This document shows, in pieces, positions 44,736 to 54,771 of a stretch of 64,000 nt of DNA. The stretch's first letter is position 1. Each line of letters opens with the position of its first letter. The notes beneath the pieces were generated by a model. The model made no database searches, had not been told where the DNA came from, and was given only the letters and a program-made list of their open reading frames with translations. The stretch comes from Rhodoglobus sp. (lineage in GTDB: Bacteria; Actinomycetota; Actinomycetes; Actinomycetales; Microbacteriaceae). A program made the translations under genes and the position numbers. The stretch is from assembly GCA_025464445.1 (NCBI GenBank), contig JAODLY010000032.1, forward strand, positions 1 through 64,000. Reading direction: 5' to 3'.

Positions 44736-46295
44736 ATGACTGACGCTGTGCTCGAGACCGTGCACATCACGACCGGGCGCATCGACGAGCCCGTGCGCAC
44801 GTATGAGGTGCGCACGTTCGGCTGCCAGATGAACGTGCACGACTCCGAGCGGTTGAGCGGGTCGCTCGAGGCCGCCGGGTACGTGCGCGCCGCCGATGGC
44901 CAGGCCGACGTTGTCGTCATCAACACCTGCGCGGTGCGCGAGAACGCCGACAACAAGCTCTACGGCAACCTCGGCATCCTCGCCACAACAAAGAAGCAGC
45001 ACGAGGGAATGCAGATCGCCGTCGGGGGGTGTCTTGCCCAGAAGGACAAGGCGGTCATCCTCGAGAAGGCCCCATGGGTCGACGTGGTCTTCGGCACCCA
45101 CAACATGGGCTCGCTGCCCGCCCTGCTCGAACGCGCGCGCCACAACGGCGAAGCGCAGCTCGAGATCCTCGAATCGCTCGACGTCTTCCCCTCAACCCTT
45201 CCCACGCGCAGGGAGTCCACCCACAGCGCGTGGGTGTCGATCTCCGTCGGCTGCAACAACACCTGCACGTTCTGCATAGTGCCCGCCCTGCGTGGCAAGG
45301 AGAAGGACCGCCGGCCCGGCGACATCCTCGCCGAGATCCAGGCGATAGTGGATGACGGTGCAATCGAGGTCACCTTGCTCGGGCAGAACGTGAACTCCTA
45401 CGGCGTCGAGTTCGGCGACCGGCAGGCCTTCGCCAAGCTGCTCCGCGCAGCAGGCGCGATCGAAGGACTCGAGCGAATCCGGTTCACGAGCCCGCATCCC
45501 GCCGCGTTCACCGACGACGTGATCGACGCCATGGCAGAGACGCCATCCGTCATGCCCCAGCTGCACATGCCGCTTCAGTCGGGCTCAGACAGCATCCTCA
45601 AGGCGATGAAGCGAAGCTACCGGTCGGAGAAATTCCTCGGGATTCTCGACCGAGTGCGGGCCAAGATCCCGAATGCGGCGATCTCGACAGACATCATCGT
45701 CGGTTTCCCGGGCGAGACCGAAGAAGACTTCCAGGAGACGCTGCGGGTCGTCGAGGCGGCGCGCTTCGCGTCCGCCTACACGTTCCAGTACTCGATCCGC
45801 GAGGGCACTCCCGCCGCGACGATGGAGGACCAGGTTCCCAAGGCGGTAGTCCAGGAGCGCTACGAGCGGCTCATGGCGTTGCAGGACCGCATCTCCCGCG
45901 AGGAGAACGAGAAGCTCGTCGGCCACAGGGTCGAGGTCGTCGTCACCGCCGAGGAAGGCCGCAAGCACGCGGAGACGCATCGGCTCTCCGGCCGCGCGGA
46001 AGACTCCCGCCTCGTGCACTTCGAGGTGCCGGCGGGCAGTGCTGTCCCGCGCCCCGGTGATGTCGTGAGTCTCGAGATCACGCAGGCAGCCTCGTTCCAC
46101 CTCGTCGCCGACTCGATCGACGGGGCTCCGCTGGCGATCCGGCGCACCAAAGCGGGCGACGCCTGGGATCGCGCCGAAGCGGCATCCTGCGAGGTGCCGG
46201 TGCAGGGCGCCGCCAAGCCGACGGTCTCGCTGGGGCTGCCCGGCCTGCGGGTCGCGACCCTGCCGATCTACGACCCGAGCGACGGGCTGCGCTGA
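44736..46295 (+). CDS. miaB: tRNA-2-methylthio-N6-dimethylallyladenosine synthase
   Basis: 519 residues. N-terminal UPF0004 domain with cluster cysteines (TFGCQMN, NTCAVRE, GGCLAQ), radical SAM motif CNNTCTFC (about residue 175) and a TRAM domain. Adds the methylthio group to i6A37 of tRNAs. -10 TAAGCT (44724-44729) is six bases before ATG, so leaderless. The C-terminal extension of about 60 residues is beyond TRAM. miaA follows 5 bp after. Confidence 0.96.
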   Translation: MTDAVLETVHITTGRIDEPVRTYEVRTFGCQMNVHDSERLSGSLEAAGYVRAADGQADVVVINTCAVRENADNKLYGNLGILATTKKQHEGMQIAVGGCLAQKDKAVILEKAPWVDVVFGTHNMGSLPALLERARHNGEAQLEILESLDVFPSTLPTRRESTHSAWVSISVGCNNTCTFCIVPALRGKEKDRRPGDILAEIQAIVDDGAIEVTLLGQNVNSYGVEFGDRQAFAKLLRAAGAIEGLERIRFTSPHPAAFTDDVIDAMAETPSVMPQLHMPLQSGSDSILKAMKRSYRSEKFLGILDRVRAKIPNAAISTDIIVGFPGETEEDFQETLRVVEAARFASAYTFQYSIREGTPAATMEDQVPKAVVQERYERLMALQDRISREENEKLVGHRVEVVVTAEEGRKHAETHRLSGRAEDSRLVHFEVPAGSAVPRPGDVVSLEITQAASFHLVADSIDGAPLAIRRTKAGDAWDRAEAASCEVPVQGAAKPTVSLGLPGLRVATLPIYDPSDGLR

Positions 46296-46300
46296 CCGGG

Positions 46301-47230
46301 GTGGCGACGGGGGGGCCGCGGGGGCAGCTGGTCGTTATTGTCGGTGCTACTGGCACCGGCAAGTCGGAGTTGTCGCTGCATGTGGCCGAGGGGCTGTCCG
46401 CCGCCGGAATGCACGCGGAGGTCGTCAACGCCGACGCGATGCAGCTGTACCGCGGCATGGACATCGGCACCGCGAAGCTATCGGCGGACGAGCGCCGCGG
46501 CATCCCGCACCACATGCTCGATGTGCTCGACCCGTCCCAGGAGGCGAACGTCGCGGACTACCAGCGGGATGCCCGGGCCGCCATCGAGGACATCGAGGCG
46601 CGCGGCGCGGTGCCGATCCTCGTGGGCGGCAGCGGCCTCTACGTCTCGAGCGTCATCCAGGACTTCCGCTTCCCTGGCACGGACGTCGACGTGCGTGCGG
46701 GCCTCGAAGCCGAACTCGAAGTGCTCGGGCCGGGCGCGCTGTACGCGCGGCTGAAGGAGCGGGACCCGGCGGCGGCGGCATCCATCGGACCCAGCAATGG
46801 CAGGCGGCTCGTGCGCGCCCTCGAGGTGATCGAGATCACCGGTGAGGAGTTCGGCTCCGGCCTGCCCGAGCACAGCGAGCCGTGGCGCGATGCCACGATT
46901 CTCGGGCTGCAGGCACCGCGCGAAGAACTCGTTGGGCGGCTCGGCGAGCGAGTCAAAGGGATGTGGGCTGCCGGCCTGCTCGACGAGGTGCAGGGCCTGG
47001 GCGAGCTGGGCATCACGGCAAGCCGCGCCATCGGTTACTCGCAGGCGCTCGAACAGCTCGCCGGCACGCTCACGGAGGCCCAGGCGATCGAGGTCGCCGC
47101 GAGCCTCACCAGGCGTTACGCGCGGCGGCAGGTGGGCTGGTTTCGCCGCTACCGCACCGCGCATTGGCTCGACTTCGACGATCCGGGCCGCTTCGCGACG
47201 GGACTGGCCCTCGCCATGCAGGACAATTGA
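46301..47230 (+). CDS. miaA: tRNA dimethylallyltransferase
   Basis: 309 residues from GTG. P-loop [35 protein letters not shown] and [12 protein letters not shown] are the family hallmarks. Makes i6A37, the substrate of MiaB encoded just upstream. [13 protein letters not shown] near the C terminus contacts tRNA. Part of the miaB-miaA-dapF run. Confidence 0.96.
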   Translation: MATGGPRGQLVVIVGATGTGKSELSLHVAEGLSAAGMHAEVVNADAMQLYRGMDIGTAKLSADERRGIPHHMLDVLDPSQEANVADYQRDARAAIEDIEARGAVPILVGGSGLYVSSVIQDFRFPGTDVDVRAGLEAELEVLGPGALYARLKERDPAAAASIGPSNGRRLVRALEVIEITGEEFGSGLPEHSEPWRDATILGLQAPREELVGRLGERVKGMWAAGLLDEVQGLGELGITASRAIGYSQALEQLAGTLTEAQAIEVAASLTRRYARRQVGWFRRYRTAHWLDFDDPGRFATGLALAMQDN

Positions 47231-47233
47231 CCC

Positions 47234-48109
47234 ATGGCGACGCTCCACTTCACCAAAGGCCACGGCACGGGCAACGACTTCGTGCTGTTCGCAGACCCCG
47301 ACGGTGAAACCGAGCTGAGCGCAGCCCAGGTGGCCGCTATCTGCGATCGCCATTTCGGCGTCGGCGCCGACGGGGTGCTTCGCGCGGTGCTGTCGAAGAA
47401 CATCCCCGAGGGCGCCGCGTCCCTCGCTGAGGACGCCGCCGCTGAGTGGTTCATGGACTACCACAATGCCGACGGGTCGATCGCGGAGATGTGCGGCAAC
47501 GGCATCCGGGTGTTCACGAAGTTCCTCATCGAGAACGGGCTCGCGGAGCTCACGCAGGGTGAGACGCTGCCGATCGGCACGCGCAGCGGCGTGCGCGATG
47601 TGCAGGTCAATGCGACGGGCTACCAGGCGGATATGGGCCGCTGGGCCCTCGACGGCGGCGAGCCGCTCGTGCGCGCCAGGGAGCTGCCGGTTGCGCGTCC
47701 CGGCCTGGGCATCAATGTCGGCAACCCGCATGTCGTCGTCGCCCTCGCGACCGATGAGGAGCTCGACGGTGCCGACCTGTCATACATCCCCATCGTCGAG
47801 CCGACACCTCCTGACGGCGCGAACGTCGAGTTCGTGGTGGCGGCAGAGCCCCTCGTGAAAGACGGCATCGGTCGCATCCGAATGCGCGTGCACGAGCGTG
47901 GCAGTGGCGAGACACTCTCCTGCGGGACGGGCGCGGTGGCTGCGGCTCTGGCCACGCGGCACTGGGCAGGCAAGGGCGCCCCGAACCAGTGGCGCGTCGA
48001 CGTGCCCGGCGGCGCAGTGGCCGTGCGGATGTTCGCGACGGAGGATGGCGAGCACGTCTCGCTCAGCGGGCCCGCCGAGCTGGTCTTCGAGGGCGATCTC
48101 GAAGTCTGA
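47234..48109 (+). CDS. dapF: Diaminopimelate epimerase
   Basis: 291 residues. The two catalytic cysteines are in [11 protein letters not shown] and [24 protein letters not shown] and HNADGS bind the substrate. Converts LL- to meso-diaminopimelate for lysine and peptidoglycan. ATG is 3 bp after miaA. It ends 10 bp from a convergent methyltransferase gene. Confidence 0.96.
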   Translation: MATLHFTKGHGTGNDFVLFADPDGETELSAAQVAAICDRHFGVGADGVLRAVLSKNIPEGAASLAEDAAAEWFMDYHNADGSIAEMCGNGIRVFTKFLIENGLAELTQGETLPIGTRSGVRDVQVNATGYQADMGRWALDGGEPLVRARELPVARPGLGINVGNPHVVVALATDEELDGADLSYIPIVEPTPPDGANVEFVVAAEPLVKDGIGRIRMRVHERGSGETLSCGTGAVAAALATRHWAGKGAPNQWRVDVPGGAVAVRMFATEDGEHVSLSGPAELVFEGDLEV

Positions 48110-48119
48110 TGCGCGAAAG

Positions 48120-48728
48120 CTAGCGCTTGCGCGCCCGCAGCACCCTGTAGCCCTTGTTGGTCGCGGCGCGCACGAAGCTGAACTCCTCGGGGAACTCCGC
48201 CTGCAGCCACCGGTGCAGCGAATCGGAGCCGAGGTTGCGCTGCACGACGAGCCAGCCATCTGAGCCCGGTTCGAGGCGGGGCAGCCATTTCTCCAGCATC
48301 CCGTGCAGTTCGTTCTTGCCCACGCGGATCGGTGGATTCGACCAGATTGTCGTAAACGTTATGTCATCGGGAACATTGTCGGGGGTGACCGCGTTAATGT
48401 TGGGTATGGACATTCTCTGAGCGTTGGCGCGCACGAGATCCAGTGCGCGTTCATTGACGTCCACAGCCCACACAGTTGCCCGAGGCGATTCGAGCGCGAG
48501 CGTGAGGGCTATCGGACCCCAGCCGCAACCGAGATCAAGCAGGTTGCCACCGGGTGGCGGAGCGGGCACGCTCCCCAGCAGCACCTGCGTTCCCGTATCG
48601 ATGCGCTCGGGGCTGAACACGCCGTTTGCAGTGGTGAGTTCGCGAACCTCGCCCCCGATCCGCGCGTGGATTGTGCGCCTCACGAGTTCACCCGCCGGGG
48701 ATGACGTGAAGTAGTGCTCACCGCTCAT
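48120..48728 (-). CDS. Class I SAM methyltransferase (RsmC-like, MTS domain)
   Basis: 202 residues. SAM site LLDLGCGWGPIALTLA, acidic loop AVDVNERAL, and the N-methylase motif SNPPIR in IWSNPPIRVGKNELHG, as in rRNA guanine-N2 methyltransferases such as RsmC. The length equals the C-terminal catalytic domain only. TAAGTT (complement of 48735-48740) is six bases before ATG, giving a leaderless mRNA. Divergent from hflX. Confidence 0.85.
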   Translation of the reverse strand: MSGEHYFTSSPAGELVRRTIHARIGGEVRELTTANGVFSPERIDTGTQVLLGSVPAPPPGGNLLDLGCGWGPIALTLALESPRATVWAVDVNERALDLVRANAQRMSIPNINAVTPDNVPDDITFTTIWSNPPIRVGKNELHGMLEKWLPRLEPGSDGWLVVQRNLGSDSLHRWLQAEFPEEFSFVRAATNKGYRVLRARKR

Positions 48729-48769
48729 GCACAGAACTTACCGAAGACTACGAAAGTAGGGTTAACCCA

Positions 48770-50278
48770 ATGACTGAATCCCACCAGGTCGCAGACGACA
48801 CGGCCGTCGAGCGGGTGCTCGCAAGCGCCGAGAAACAATCCGCCGGATACACGCTGTTCGGCTCCGGCAGCGCCCAGGCACTGCAGGGCGACAACCACTA
48901 CGAAGGCGATCGCGACGGCGACCAGTTCGACCGCGAAGACCGGCAGGCGCTCCGTCGCGTCGCCGGCCTCTCGACCGAGCTCGAGGATGTCACCGAGGTC
49001 GAGTACCGGCAGTTGCGTATCGAGAACGTCGTGCTCATCGGCGTCTACAGCCAGGGCACTGTCACAGACGCGGAGAACTCGATCCGCGAGCTGGCGGCGC
49101 TTGCCGAGACTGCCGGCGCCGTCGTGCTCGACGGACTGTTGCAGCGGCGGCCGCATCCCGATCCGAGCACGTACTTCGGCAAAGGCAAGGCGCAGGAACT
49201 CGCGGATGTCGTGGCTGCCACCGGGGCCGACACGGTTATCGCAGACACCGAGCTGGCCCCCAGCCAGCGGCGTGCCCTCGAGGATGTCGTGAAGGTCAAA
49301 GTCATCGACCGCACCGCGGTGATCCTCGATATCTTCAGCCAGCACGCCACAAGCCGCGAAGGCCGGGCCCAGGTGGAGCTCGCGCAACTCGAGTACCTGC
49401 TGCCGCGACTGCGCGGTTGGGGTGAATCGATGTCGCGCCAGGCCGGTGGCCAGGTGGGTGGCGCCGGCAGCGGAATGGGAAGCCGCGGACCCGGTGAGAC
49501 GAAGATCGAACTCGACCGCCGCCGCATCCACACCCGCATGTCGAAGCTGCGCAAGCAGATCAAGGGGTTCGCGCCCGCGCGGGAGGCGAAGCGGGCGAAC
49601 CGCAATCGCTTCGAAGTGCCGTCGGTGGCGATCGCCGGCTACACGAACGCGGGAAAGTCGAGCCTGCTCAACCGCATCACGCGGGCGGGCGTGCTCGTCG
49701 AGAACTCCCTGTTCGCGACGCTGGATGCCACAGTGCGGCGCTCGTCGACACCGGATGGCAGGCTGTTCACGCTGAGCGACACCGTGGGATTCGTGCGCAA
49801 CCTGCCGCACCAGCTCGTAGAGGCGTTCCGCTCGACGCTCGAGGAGGTCGGCCAGTCCGACGTCATCGTGCATGTCGTCGACGCCTCGCACCCCGATCCC
49901 GGGGCACAGCTGGCCACGGTGCGCGATGTCATCGGGGAGCTCGGGGCACGCGACATCCCGGAGATCGTCGTTTTCAACAAGAGCGACCTCGCGGATGACG
50001 ACCAGCGACTGCTCATCCGCGGGCTCGAACCGACGGGGATCTTCGTGTCCGCCCGCACCGGTGAGGGCATCGACGAGCTCATGGCGCGCATCGCCGAGCT
50101 GCTCCCCGCCCCCGAGGTGGAGCTCGCACTGCTCGTACCGTACGACAGGGGTGAGGTCATCTCGCGACTGCACGTGCAGGGCAGGGTGCTCTCGACCGAC
50201 TACCGGGAGGACGGCACACTCGTGACGGCGCTCGTGCATCCCGCGCGGGTGGCCGATTTGCAGGAGTTCATCGCGTAA
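48770..50278 (+). CDS. hflX: GTPase HflX
   Basis: 502 residues. HflX N-terminal domain (GLLQRRPHPDPSTYFGKGKAQEL, about 125-150), glycine-rich linker AGGQVGGAGSGMGSRGPGE, then G domain: G1 GYTNAGKSSLLN, G3 DTVGFV, G4 NKSD. Ribosome-splitting GTPase. -10 TAGGGT (48757-48762) is seven bases before ATG and no Shine-Dalgarno is visible, so leaderless. Confidence 0.95.
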   Translation: MTESHQVADDTAVERVLASAEKQSAGYTLFGSGSAQALQGDNHYEGDRDGDQFDREDRQALRRVAGLSTELEDVTEVEYRQLRIENVVLIGVYSQGTVTDAENSIRELAALAETAGAVVLDGLLQRRPHPDPSTYFGKGKAQELADVVAATGADTVIADTELAPSQRRALEDVVKVKVIDRTAVILDIFSQHATSREGRAQVELAQLEYLLPRLRGWGESMSRQAGGQVGGAGSGMGSRGPGETKIELDRRRIHTRMSKLRKQIKGFAPAREAKRANRNRFEVPSVAIAGYTNAGKSSLLNRITRAGVLVENSLFATLDATVRRSSTPDGRLFTLSDTVGFVRNLPHQLVEAFRSTLEEVGQSDVIVHVVDASHPDPGAQLATVRDVIGELGARDIPEIVVFNKSDLADDDQRLLIRGLEPTGIFVSARTGEGIDELMARIAELLPAPEVELALLVPYDRGEVISRLHVQGRVLSTDYREDGTLVTALVHPARVADLQEFIA

Positions 50279-50304
50279 CGGAGAATTCTGCGGGTCGACG
50301 TGCT

Positions 50305-50412
50305 TAGACTTATCCAGTCGGGCACGTCGCCCGACAGGAGCGACAGCCGAGCCCGGCACCCGCCCAATCGGGACAGCATCCATCGGATGTGTCGTCAACG
50401 AAGGGGCTTGTG
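50305..50412 (+). promoter_or_regulatory. metF leader with metE-like conserved block
   Basis: A -10 TAGACT at 50305-50310 is followed by a stem (GTCGGGC/GCCCGAC around 50317-50335). Block 50339-50366 is 25/28 identical to metE leader 58391-58418; its core is AGCCGAGCCCGGCACCCG. CCGA at the core start can pair with TCGG downstream, holding GCCCGGCACCCG in the loop. An 8-codon ORF (50387-50413) ends on the metF ATG. Possible cis-regulatory RNA; ligand unknown. Confidence 0.6.
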
Positions 50413-51357
50413 ATGACCGGAGAACGCGTCTTTCCGACGTTCTCCTTCGAGTTGTACCCACCGCGATCGCCTGCGGCGGAGGTCAGCCTCTTCGAGTCCA
50501 TCGATCGGTTGTCCGCCGCGAATCCAGAATTCATCTCGGTGACGTACCGCCCGACCAGCCCCGACCGTGCCGCATCCCTCTCGGTGTTGGGCAAGCTCAT
50601 CCGCGAGCACCGGGTGCACGCGATGGCACACCTCACGTGCGTCGGCTCCTCGTATGCCGAGGCCAGCCAGGTCATTCGGGAGTTCCTGGACGAGGGTGTC
50701 ACGAGCTTCCTGGCGCTGCGTGGGGACCCGCCGGACGGCCAATCCGAGGGCGACGACTTTCTCGGCGACCTGGCGAGCGCCGCGGAGTTGGTGCAGCTCA
50801 TCCACCGGGTACAGGCAGAGCGCAGCCAGTTCACCTTCGAGGAAGTGCCTGGCTTCCCCGCTGCGAAGCGGTTGCGCAGTGGTGAGAAGGTCACGATCGC
50901 GGTCGCTGCGTTTCCCAACGGGCATCCGCGCTCCAGGTCTCGCGCCCAGGACATCGACACGCTGCTGGCAAAACAGGCCGCGGGTGCGAACCTCGCGATC
51001 ACGCAGCTCTTCTTCGAGGCGGATGAGTACCTCACCTTCGTGAATGAGGCCCGCTCCGCGGGCGTCACCATGCGAATCCTGCCGGGCATCATGCCCGTGA
51101 TGAGCCTCGCGAGGCTGCGCCGCACCCTCGAGCTTTCGGGTGAGTCCATGCCCCGGAAGCTGCTGGCAGCACTCGAGGCGGCTCCGGACAGCGAGACCGC
51201 GGCGCAGGTCGGTATCGATGCGTGCACCGGGCTGGCGAAGGATCTTCTCGCCGGGGGTGCCGATGGCATCCACCTCTACACGTTCAACCGTTCGGACGCC
51301 CCACTCGCCGTGCTCAGGGGTGCCGGCTTGCTCGGAATGTCGAGCCAACCGGCTTGA
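50413..51357 (+). CDS. metF: Methylenetetrahydrofolate reductase
   Basis: 314 residues. TIM barrel with FAD: FSFELYPPRSP (catalytic Glu), FISVTYRPTS, AHLTCVGSS, FLALRGDPP and ITQLFFEADEY. It reduces methylene-THF to methyl-THF, the methyl donor for MetH and MetE encoded downstream. ATG at 50413 has AAGGGG about seven bases upstream. Followed after 38 bp by transporter genes, probably one operon. Confidence 0.95.
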   Translation: MTGERVFPTFSFELYPPRSPAAEVSLFESIDRLSAANPEFISVTYRPTSPDRAASLSVLGKLIREHRVHAMAHLTCVGSSYAEASQVIREFLDEGVTSFLALRGDPPDGQSEGDDFLGDLASAAELVQLIHRVQAERSQFTFEEVPGFPAAKRLRSGEKVTIAVAAFPNGHPRSRSRAQDIDTLLAKQAAGANLAITQLFFEADEYLTFVNEARSAGVTMRILPGIMPVMSLARLRRTLELSGESMPRKLLAALEAAPDSETAAQVGIDACTGLAKDLLAGGADGIHLYTFNRSDAPLAVLRGAGLLGMSSQPA

Positions 51358-51395
51358 CCACCTCGATCTGTCAGACAACAACTCGTAAGGATGCC

Positions 51396-51905
51396 ATGAC
51401 CCGCTTCACCCGAACCACCGCGCCTGTCCTCATCGCCCTGGCGGGCCTCGCTCTCGCCGGATGCACTGTTGCCGGCCCGACGTCCACGCCGACGGCGGCA
51501 CCCACCTCGGCTGGTCCGTGCGAAACCGTGACGATCGTCGTGGACTTCGGCGTGCTCGACCACCCATCGGTGAAGGCATGCACGGATGCGGGAGTTGCTG
51601 CGGGCGCATTGAAGGCTGCAGGCATTACCACCGAGGGCACAGTCGACTACGGGGACCAGGTCATCTGCCGGGTGAACGGCGAGCCCGCAGCGGATGAGAC
51701 CGTCACGATCGAGGGCCAGGCGCCTTTCACCGAATCGTGCCAGACCCTCAACGCGGCCGCGTACTGGGCGTTGTGGGTGAAGACCTCGGCTGACTCGGCA
51801 TGGGAGTACGCCCAGGAGGGCGCGGCCACCCTGAAGCTGACCGACGGGCAGTCAGTGGGCCTGGTGTACACCGCCGGCACCGACTCCACCCCGCCCAAGG
51901 ACTGA
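51396..51905 (+). CDS. DUF4430-like lipoprotein, possible cobalamin-capture protein
   Basis: 169 residues. Lipobox LAGC (cysteine about residue 23), a threonine/proline/alanine linker, then a domain whose order (AGALKAAGI, VDYGDQVICRVNGEP, YWALWV..SAWEYAQEGA, DGQSVGLVY) fits DUF4430, related to the beta domain of transcobalamin. That relation, plus adjacent ECF and metH genes, suggests it hands cobalamin or a similar ligand to the transporter. Three cysteines remain in the mature domain. AAGGA precedes ATG; the stop shares one base with the next ATG. Confidence 0.72.
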   Translation: MTRFTRTTAPVLIALAGLALAGCTVAGPTSTPTAAPTSAGPCETVTIVVDFGVLDHPSVKACTDAGVAAGALKAAGITTEGTVDYGDQVICRVNGEPAADETVTIEGQAPFTESCQTLNAAAYWALWVKTSADSAWEYAQEGAATLKLTDGQSVGLVYTAGTDSTPPKD

Positions 51906-53842
51906 TGCGCATCACCCGCCTCGCCGGCCTCCGCAGCGCAGTCCTGCTGGCGGCCGGCTTCGTGGGTCTGCGGGTGCTGTACCGGGTGCTCTTCGGGGGC
52001 ACGGGCGGCGGCGGACTGTTGCTGCTCGATCTTCCGCGCATCCGGCTGGCAGGACCGTTCGCGCACATCACGCTGTTCGGTCCGGTGACCACCTGGGGAG
52101 TCGGGAACGCGGCGCTCAGCGCTTTGCCGTTCGCGGCGCTCGTGCTCGCGCTCGGCCTGCTCGGCCCGATCGTGGACATCCGGGCGCTCCTGACGCGCGG
52201 GGCCGTCCGCGGCCCGGTCCGGACGGTTTCGCGCGCCCTCGTGATCGCCTGGGCCACCTTTCCCGCCCTGCTCGACTCGGTGCGCCGGGTTCGCGTGGCG
52301 CGCGAGTTGCGCGGCACGCGCGGGCCGGCATCGCTCATCGTCCCCGTGCTGGAGCAGACCGTCGAACGGGCGATAGCGCTCGGTGCCTCGATGGAGGTGC
52401 GCGGGTTCGCGGCGACGCGTGTCGCTGAGCCCGCCTGCGAACGTCCGGCGACGCTGGAGGACGTGTCCCTCGGCTACGAGGACCGGTGGAGTCTCGAGCA
52501 CGTGAACCTCGTTTTCGAGCCGGGCACGCTCACCCTCGTGACGGGGGCTACCGGGTCCGGTAAGTCGACGCTCCTGCACGCGATGAGCGGGTTGTTCCAG
52601 CACGTCGCAGACGGCGTCCAGCGTGGCGGGATCGAGGTGGCCGGCGTGGACAGGATCTCGGTCCCTCCCCGCGAGACCGCCGGCTTCGTGGGGGTCGTCT
52701 CGCAATCGGTGCGGCTGTCGTTCGTTGCAGCGACCGTCGCCGAAGAACTGGGTTTTGCGCTGGCGATACGCGGCGTCGCCCCCGTGATCGTGCGGACCAG
52801 GGTCGCCGAGCTCGCCGAGCGCCTCGGGATCGCTCACCTGCTCGACCGCGAGATCGGGGCGCTCTCGGCGGGAGAGGCTTGCCTGGTCGCCATAGGCGCG
52901 GCGCTGGTCGAGCGCCCGGTGCTGCTCATCGTGGATGAGCCCCTGGCCGACCTCGACGAGGCGGCCAGGATCCGGGTGATCGACGTGCTCGAGCGGCTCG
53001 CGCACGACGCCGGAGTCTGCGTCGTCATCGCCGAGCACGCAATTCGCGACTGGGGTGCGCTACCCGACAGGCGACTGGACATCCGCGACGGCACCGTGCA
53101 CATCGTCGGTCCCGGATCGGAGGACCGCGGCCTCGGGGACGAGGACGCTCCGCGCCCCACGGAATTGCGCGTTGGCCCCACGTCGGCCGAGATTCACGGC
53201 CTCTCCGTGTCACACGGTGCCCGTGTAGCGGTGGATGACGCGAGCCTGTCGCTCGCCGCAGGGGAGATCGTCGCCCTGCGCGGGCCGAACGGCGCGGGTA
53301 AGAGCAGCCTGCTGCACGCCATCGCCCGTCCGGTGCGGCGGGACACGGTTCTCATCGGTGGGCTGGACGTGCACGGTTCGGCTCGTCGGAGCCGCCGCCA
53401 CGCTGTCGCGCTCGTGCCTGAGGCGTTCGACGACCTGCTGTTCGCCACGACCGTCGGGGAGGAGTGCCACCGCGCCGACCGGGATGCCGGGCTGTCCGGC
53501 ACCGCGGACCTCTTCGCCCGCCTGCTCGGCGTCCACTCGGCAGCGGGAGCCACGGCCCTCATGCACCGGCACCCCCGGGACCTGTCGGCGGGGGAGCGGC
53601 TGTGCCTCGTCCTCGCGATCCAGCTCTCGGCGCGGCCGCGGGTGCTGCTCGTCGACGAGCCAAGCCGCGGATTGGATGCCGCTGCCCGCCGACTCGTCGG
53701 TGCGGTGCTGCGCGAGGCTGCCGCGTCCGGTGCCGCCGTCGTCATCGCCACGCACGACCAGGACTTCGCGGCGCAGTACGCGACGCGCACGATCGCCATG
53801 GCTGCGGGACGACTGGATGCGCCGGTCGGAGCGTCGTCGTGA
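51905..53842 (+). CDS. ECF transporter fusion: EcfT plus two ATPase domains
   Basis: 645 residues. Residues 1-175 form a membrane EcfT domain with paired ARG-type motifs (VARELRGTRG, ASMEVRGFA). Two ABC domains follow: Walker [12 protein letters not shown] (about 214-224) with Walker B VLLIVDEPLADLD, and Walker A GPNGAGKSSLL (about 460) with Walker B VLLVDEPSRGLD. Both signature motifs are variant, LSAGE. It energises uptake with the S component encoded next. TGATG couples it to the lipoprotein gene upstream. Confidence 0.88.
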   Translation: MRITRLAGLRSAVLLAAGFVGLRVLYRVLFGGTGGGGLLLLDLPRIRLAGPFAHITLFGPVTTWGVGNAALSALPFAALVLALGLLGPIVDIRALLTRGAVRGPVRTVSRALVIAWATFPALLDSVRRVRVARELRGTRGPASLIVPVLEQTVERAIALGASMEVRGFAATRVAEPACERPATLEDVSLGYEDRWSLEHVNLVFEPGTLTLVTGATGSGKSTLLHAMSGLFQHVADGVQRGGIEVAGVDRISVPPRETAGFVGVVSQSVRLSFVAATVAEELGFALAIRGVAPVIVRTRVAELAERLGIAHLLDREIGALSAGEACLVAIGAALVERPVLLIVDEPLADLDEAARIRVIDVLERLAHDAGVCVVIAEHAIRDWGALPDRRLDIRDGTVHIVGPGSEDRGLGDEDAPRPTELRVGPTSAEIHGLSVSHGARVAVDDASLSLAAGEIVALRGPNGAGKSSLLHAIARPVRRDTVLIGGLDVHGSARRSRRHAVALVPEAFDDLLFATTVGEECHRADRDAGLSGTADLFARLLGVHSAAGATALMHRHPRDLSAGERLCLVLAIQLSARPRVLLVDEPSRGLDAAARRLVGAVLREAAASGAAVVIATHDQDFAAQYATRTIAMAAGRLDAPVGASS

Positions 53843-54771
53843 CCGGGGTGCTCGATGGCCTGCGCGTTCGCCCCTCTGGTGGTGACCACCGCTGGTCGCG
53901 CTGGTCGTTGGTGATCGCCAGTATCCTCGCGATCGCGGGATTCGCGTGGCCGCTCGTCGCCGCAGCTGTGCCGAAGGATGCCCAGGCGGCCGTGCCGGTG
54001 GTCGCGCTCGCGCTCGTGCCCGCGATCGCCATCGCCGTCGCGTTTGGCCTGGATCGCCAAATGCATACCGCAACGACGGTTGCGCTGCTTGGTGTGCTCG
54101 CGGCGGTCGGTGCCGCGGTTCGGATCGCGGGCACTGGCGTCGGCGGGGTTGAGGCCGTCTTCATCGTGCTGATCCTCGCCGGGCGAGCGTACGGCGCCCG
54201 CTTCGGTTTTCTGCTCGGCATGCTCACCATCGCGCTCTCGTCGGTGCTCTGGGGCGGCATCGGCCCGTGGACCCCCTTCCAGGTCTTCGCCTGCGGCTGG
54301 GTGGCCGCGGGTGCCGGGCTGCTCCCGCGCATCAGGGCGGCCTCGCCCCGCGCCGCCCGGCGCTGGGAATTGCTCATGCTCGTCGCGTACGGAATCATCG
54401 CGTCCTACGCGTTCGGCCTCGTCATGAACTTCTGGTTCTGGCCATTCGCCGTCGGTACGGGCACCGGCATCTCCTATGCGGCAGGAGCGCCGCTCGGCCA
54501 GAACCTCGCATCCTTCGGCCTCTATTCGCTCGTGACCTCGACGCTGACCTGGGACACCGTGCGCGCGATCACGACGACCATCGGCATCCTGCTCGTCGGA
54601 CCCGCAGCACTAGCCGCGCTGCGCCGTGCGAAGGTCGGCAGGTCGCGCGCCGCCGCTCTCAGACCGAGAAGTAGCGAGCCGCGGGGTGGTGGAACACGAA
54701 CGCGTCGGTCGACTGCTCGGGATGCAGCTGAAGTTCCTCCGACAGCTCCACCCCCATCCGCTCCGGCTTGA
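53839..54771 (+). CDS. ECF transporter S component (putative cobalamin)
   Basis: 310 residues from GTG, overlapping the previous stop by four bases. About seven membrane helices; WPFAVGTGTGISYAAGAPL and the surrounding segments resemble CbrT-type S components. Cobalamin specificity is inferred from the DUF4430 neighbour and adjacent metH. The last 37 residues (from 54659) are polar, low-complexity and overlap the 3' end of metH by 113 bp; the protein likely once ended near residue 270. Confidence 0.8.
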   Translation: MTGVLDGLRVRPSGGDHRWSRWSLVIASILAIAGFAWPLVAAAVPKDAQAAVPVVALALVPAIAIAVAFGLDRQMHTATTVALLGVLAAVGAAVRIAGTGVGGVEAVFIVLILAGRAYGARFGFLLGMLTIALSSVLWGGIGPWTPFQVFACGWVAAGAGLLPRIRAASPRAARRWELLMLVAYGIIASYAFGLVMNFWFWPFAVGTGTGISYAAGAPLGQNLASFGLYSLVTSTLTWDTVRAITTTIGILLVGPAALAALRRAKVGRSRAAALRPRSSEPRGGGTRTRRSTARDAAEVPPTAPPPSAPA

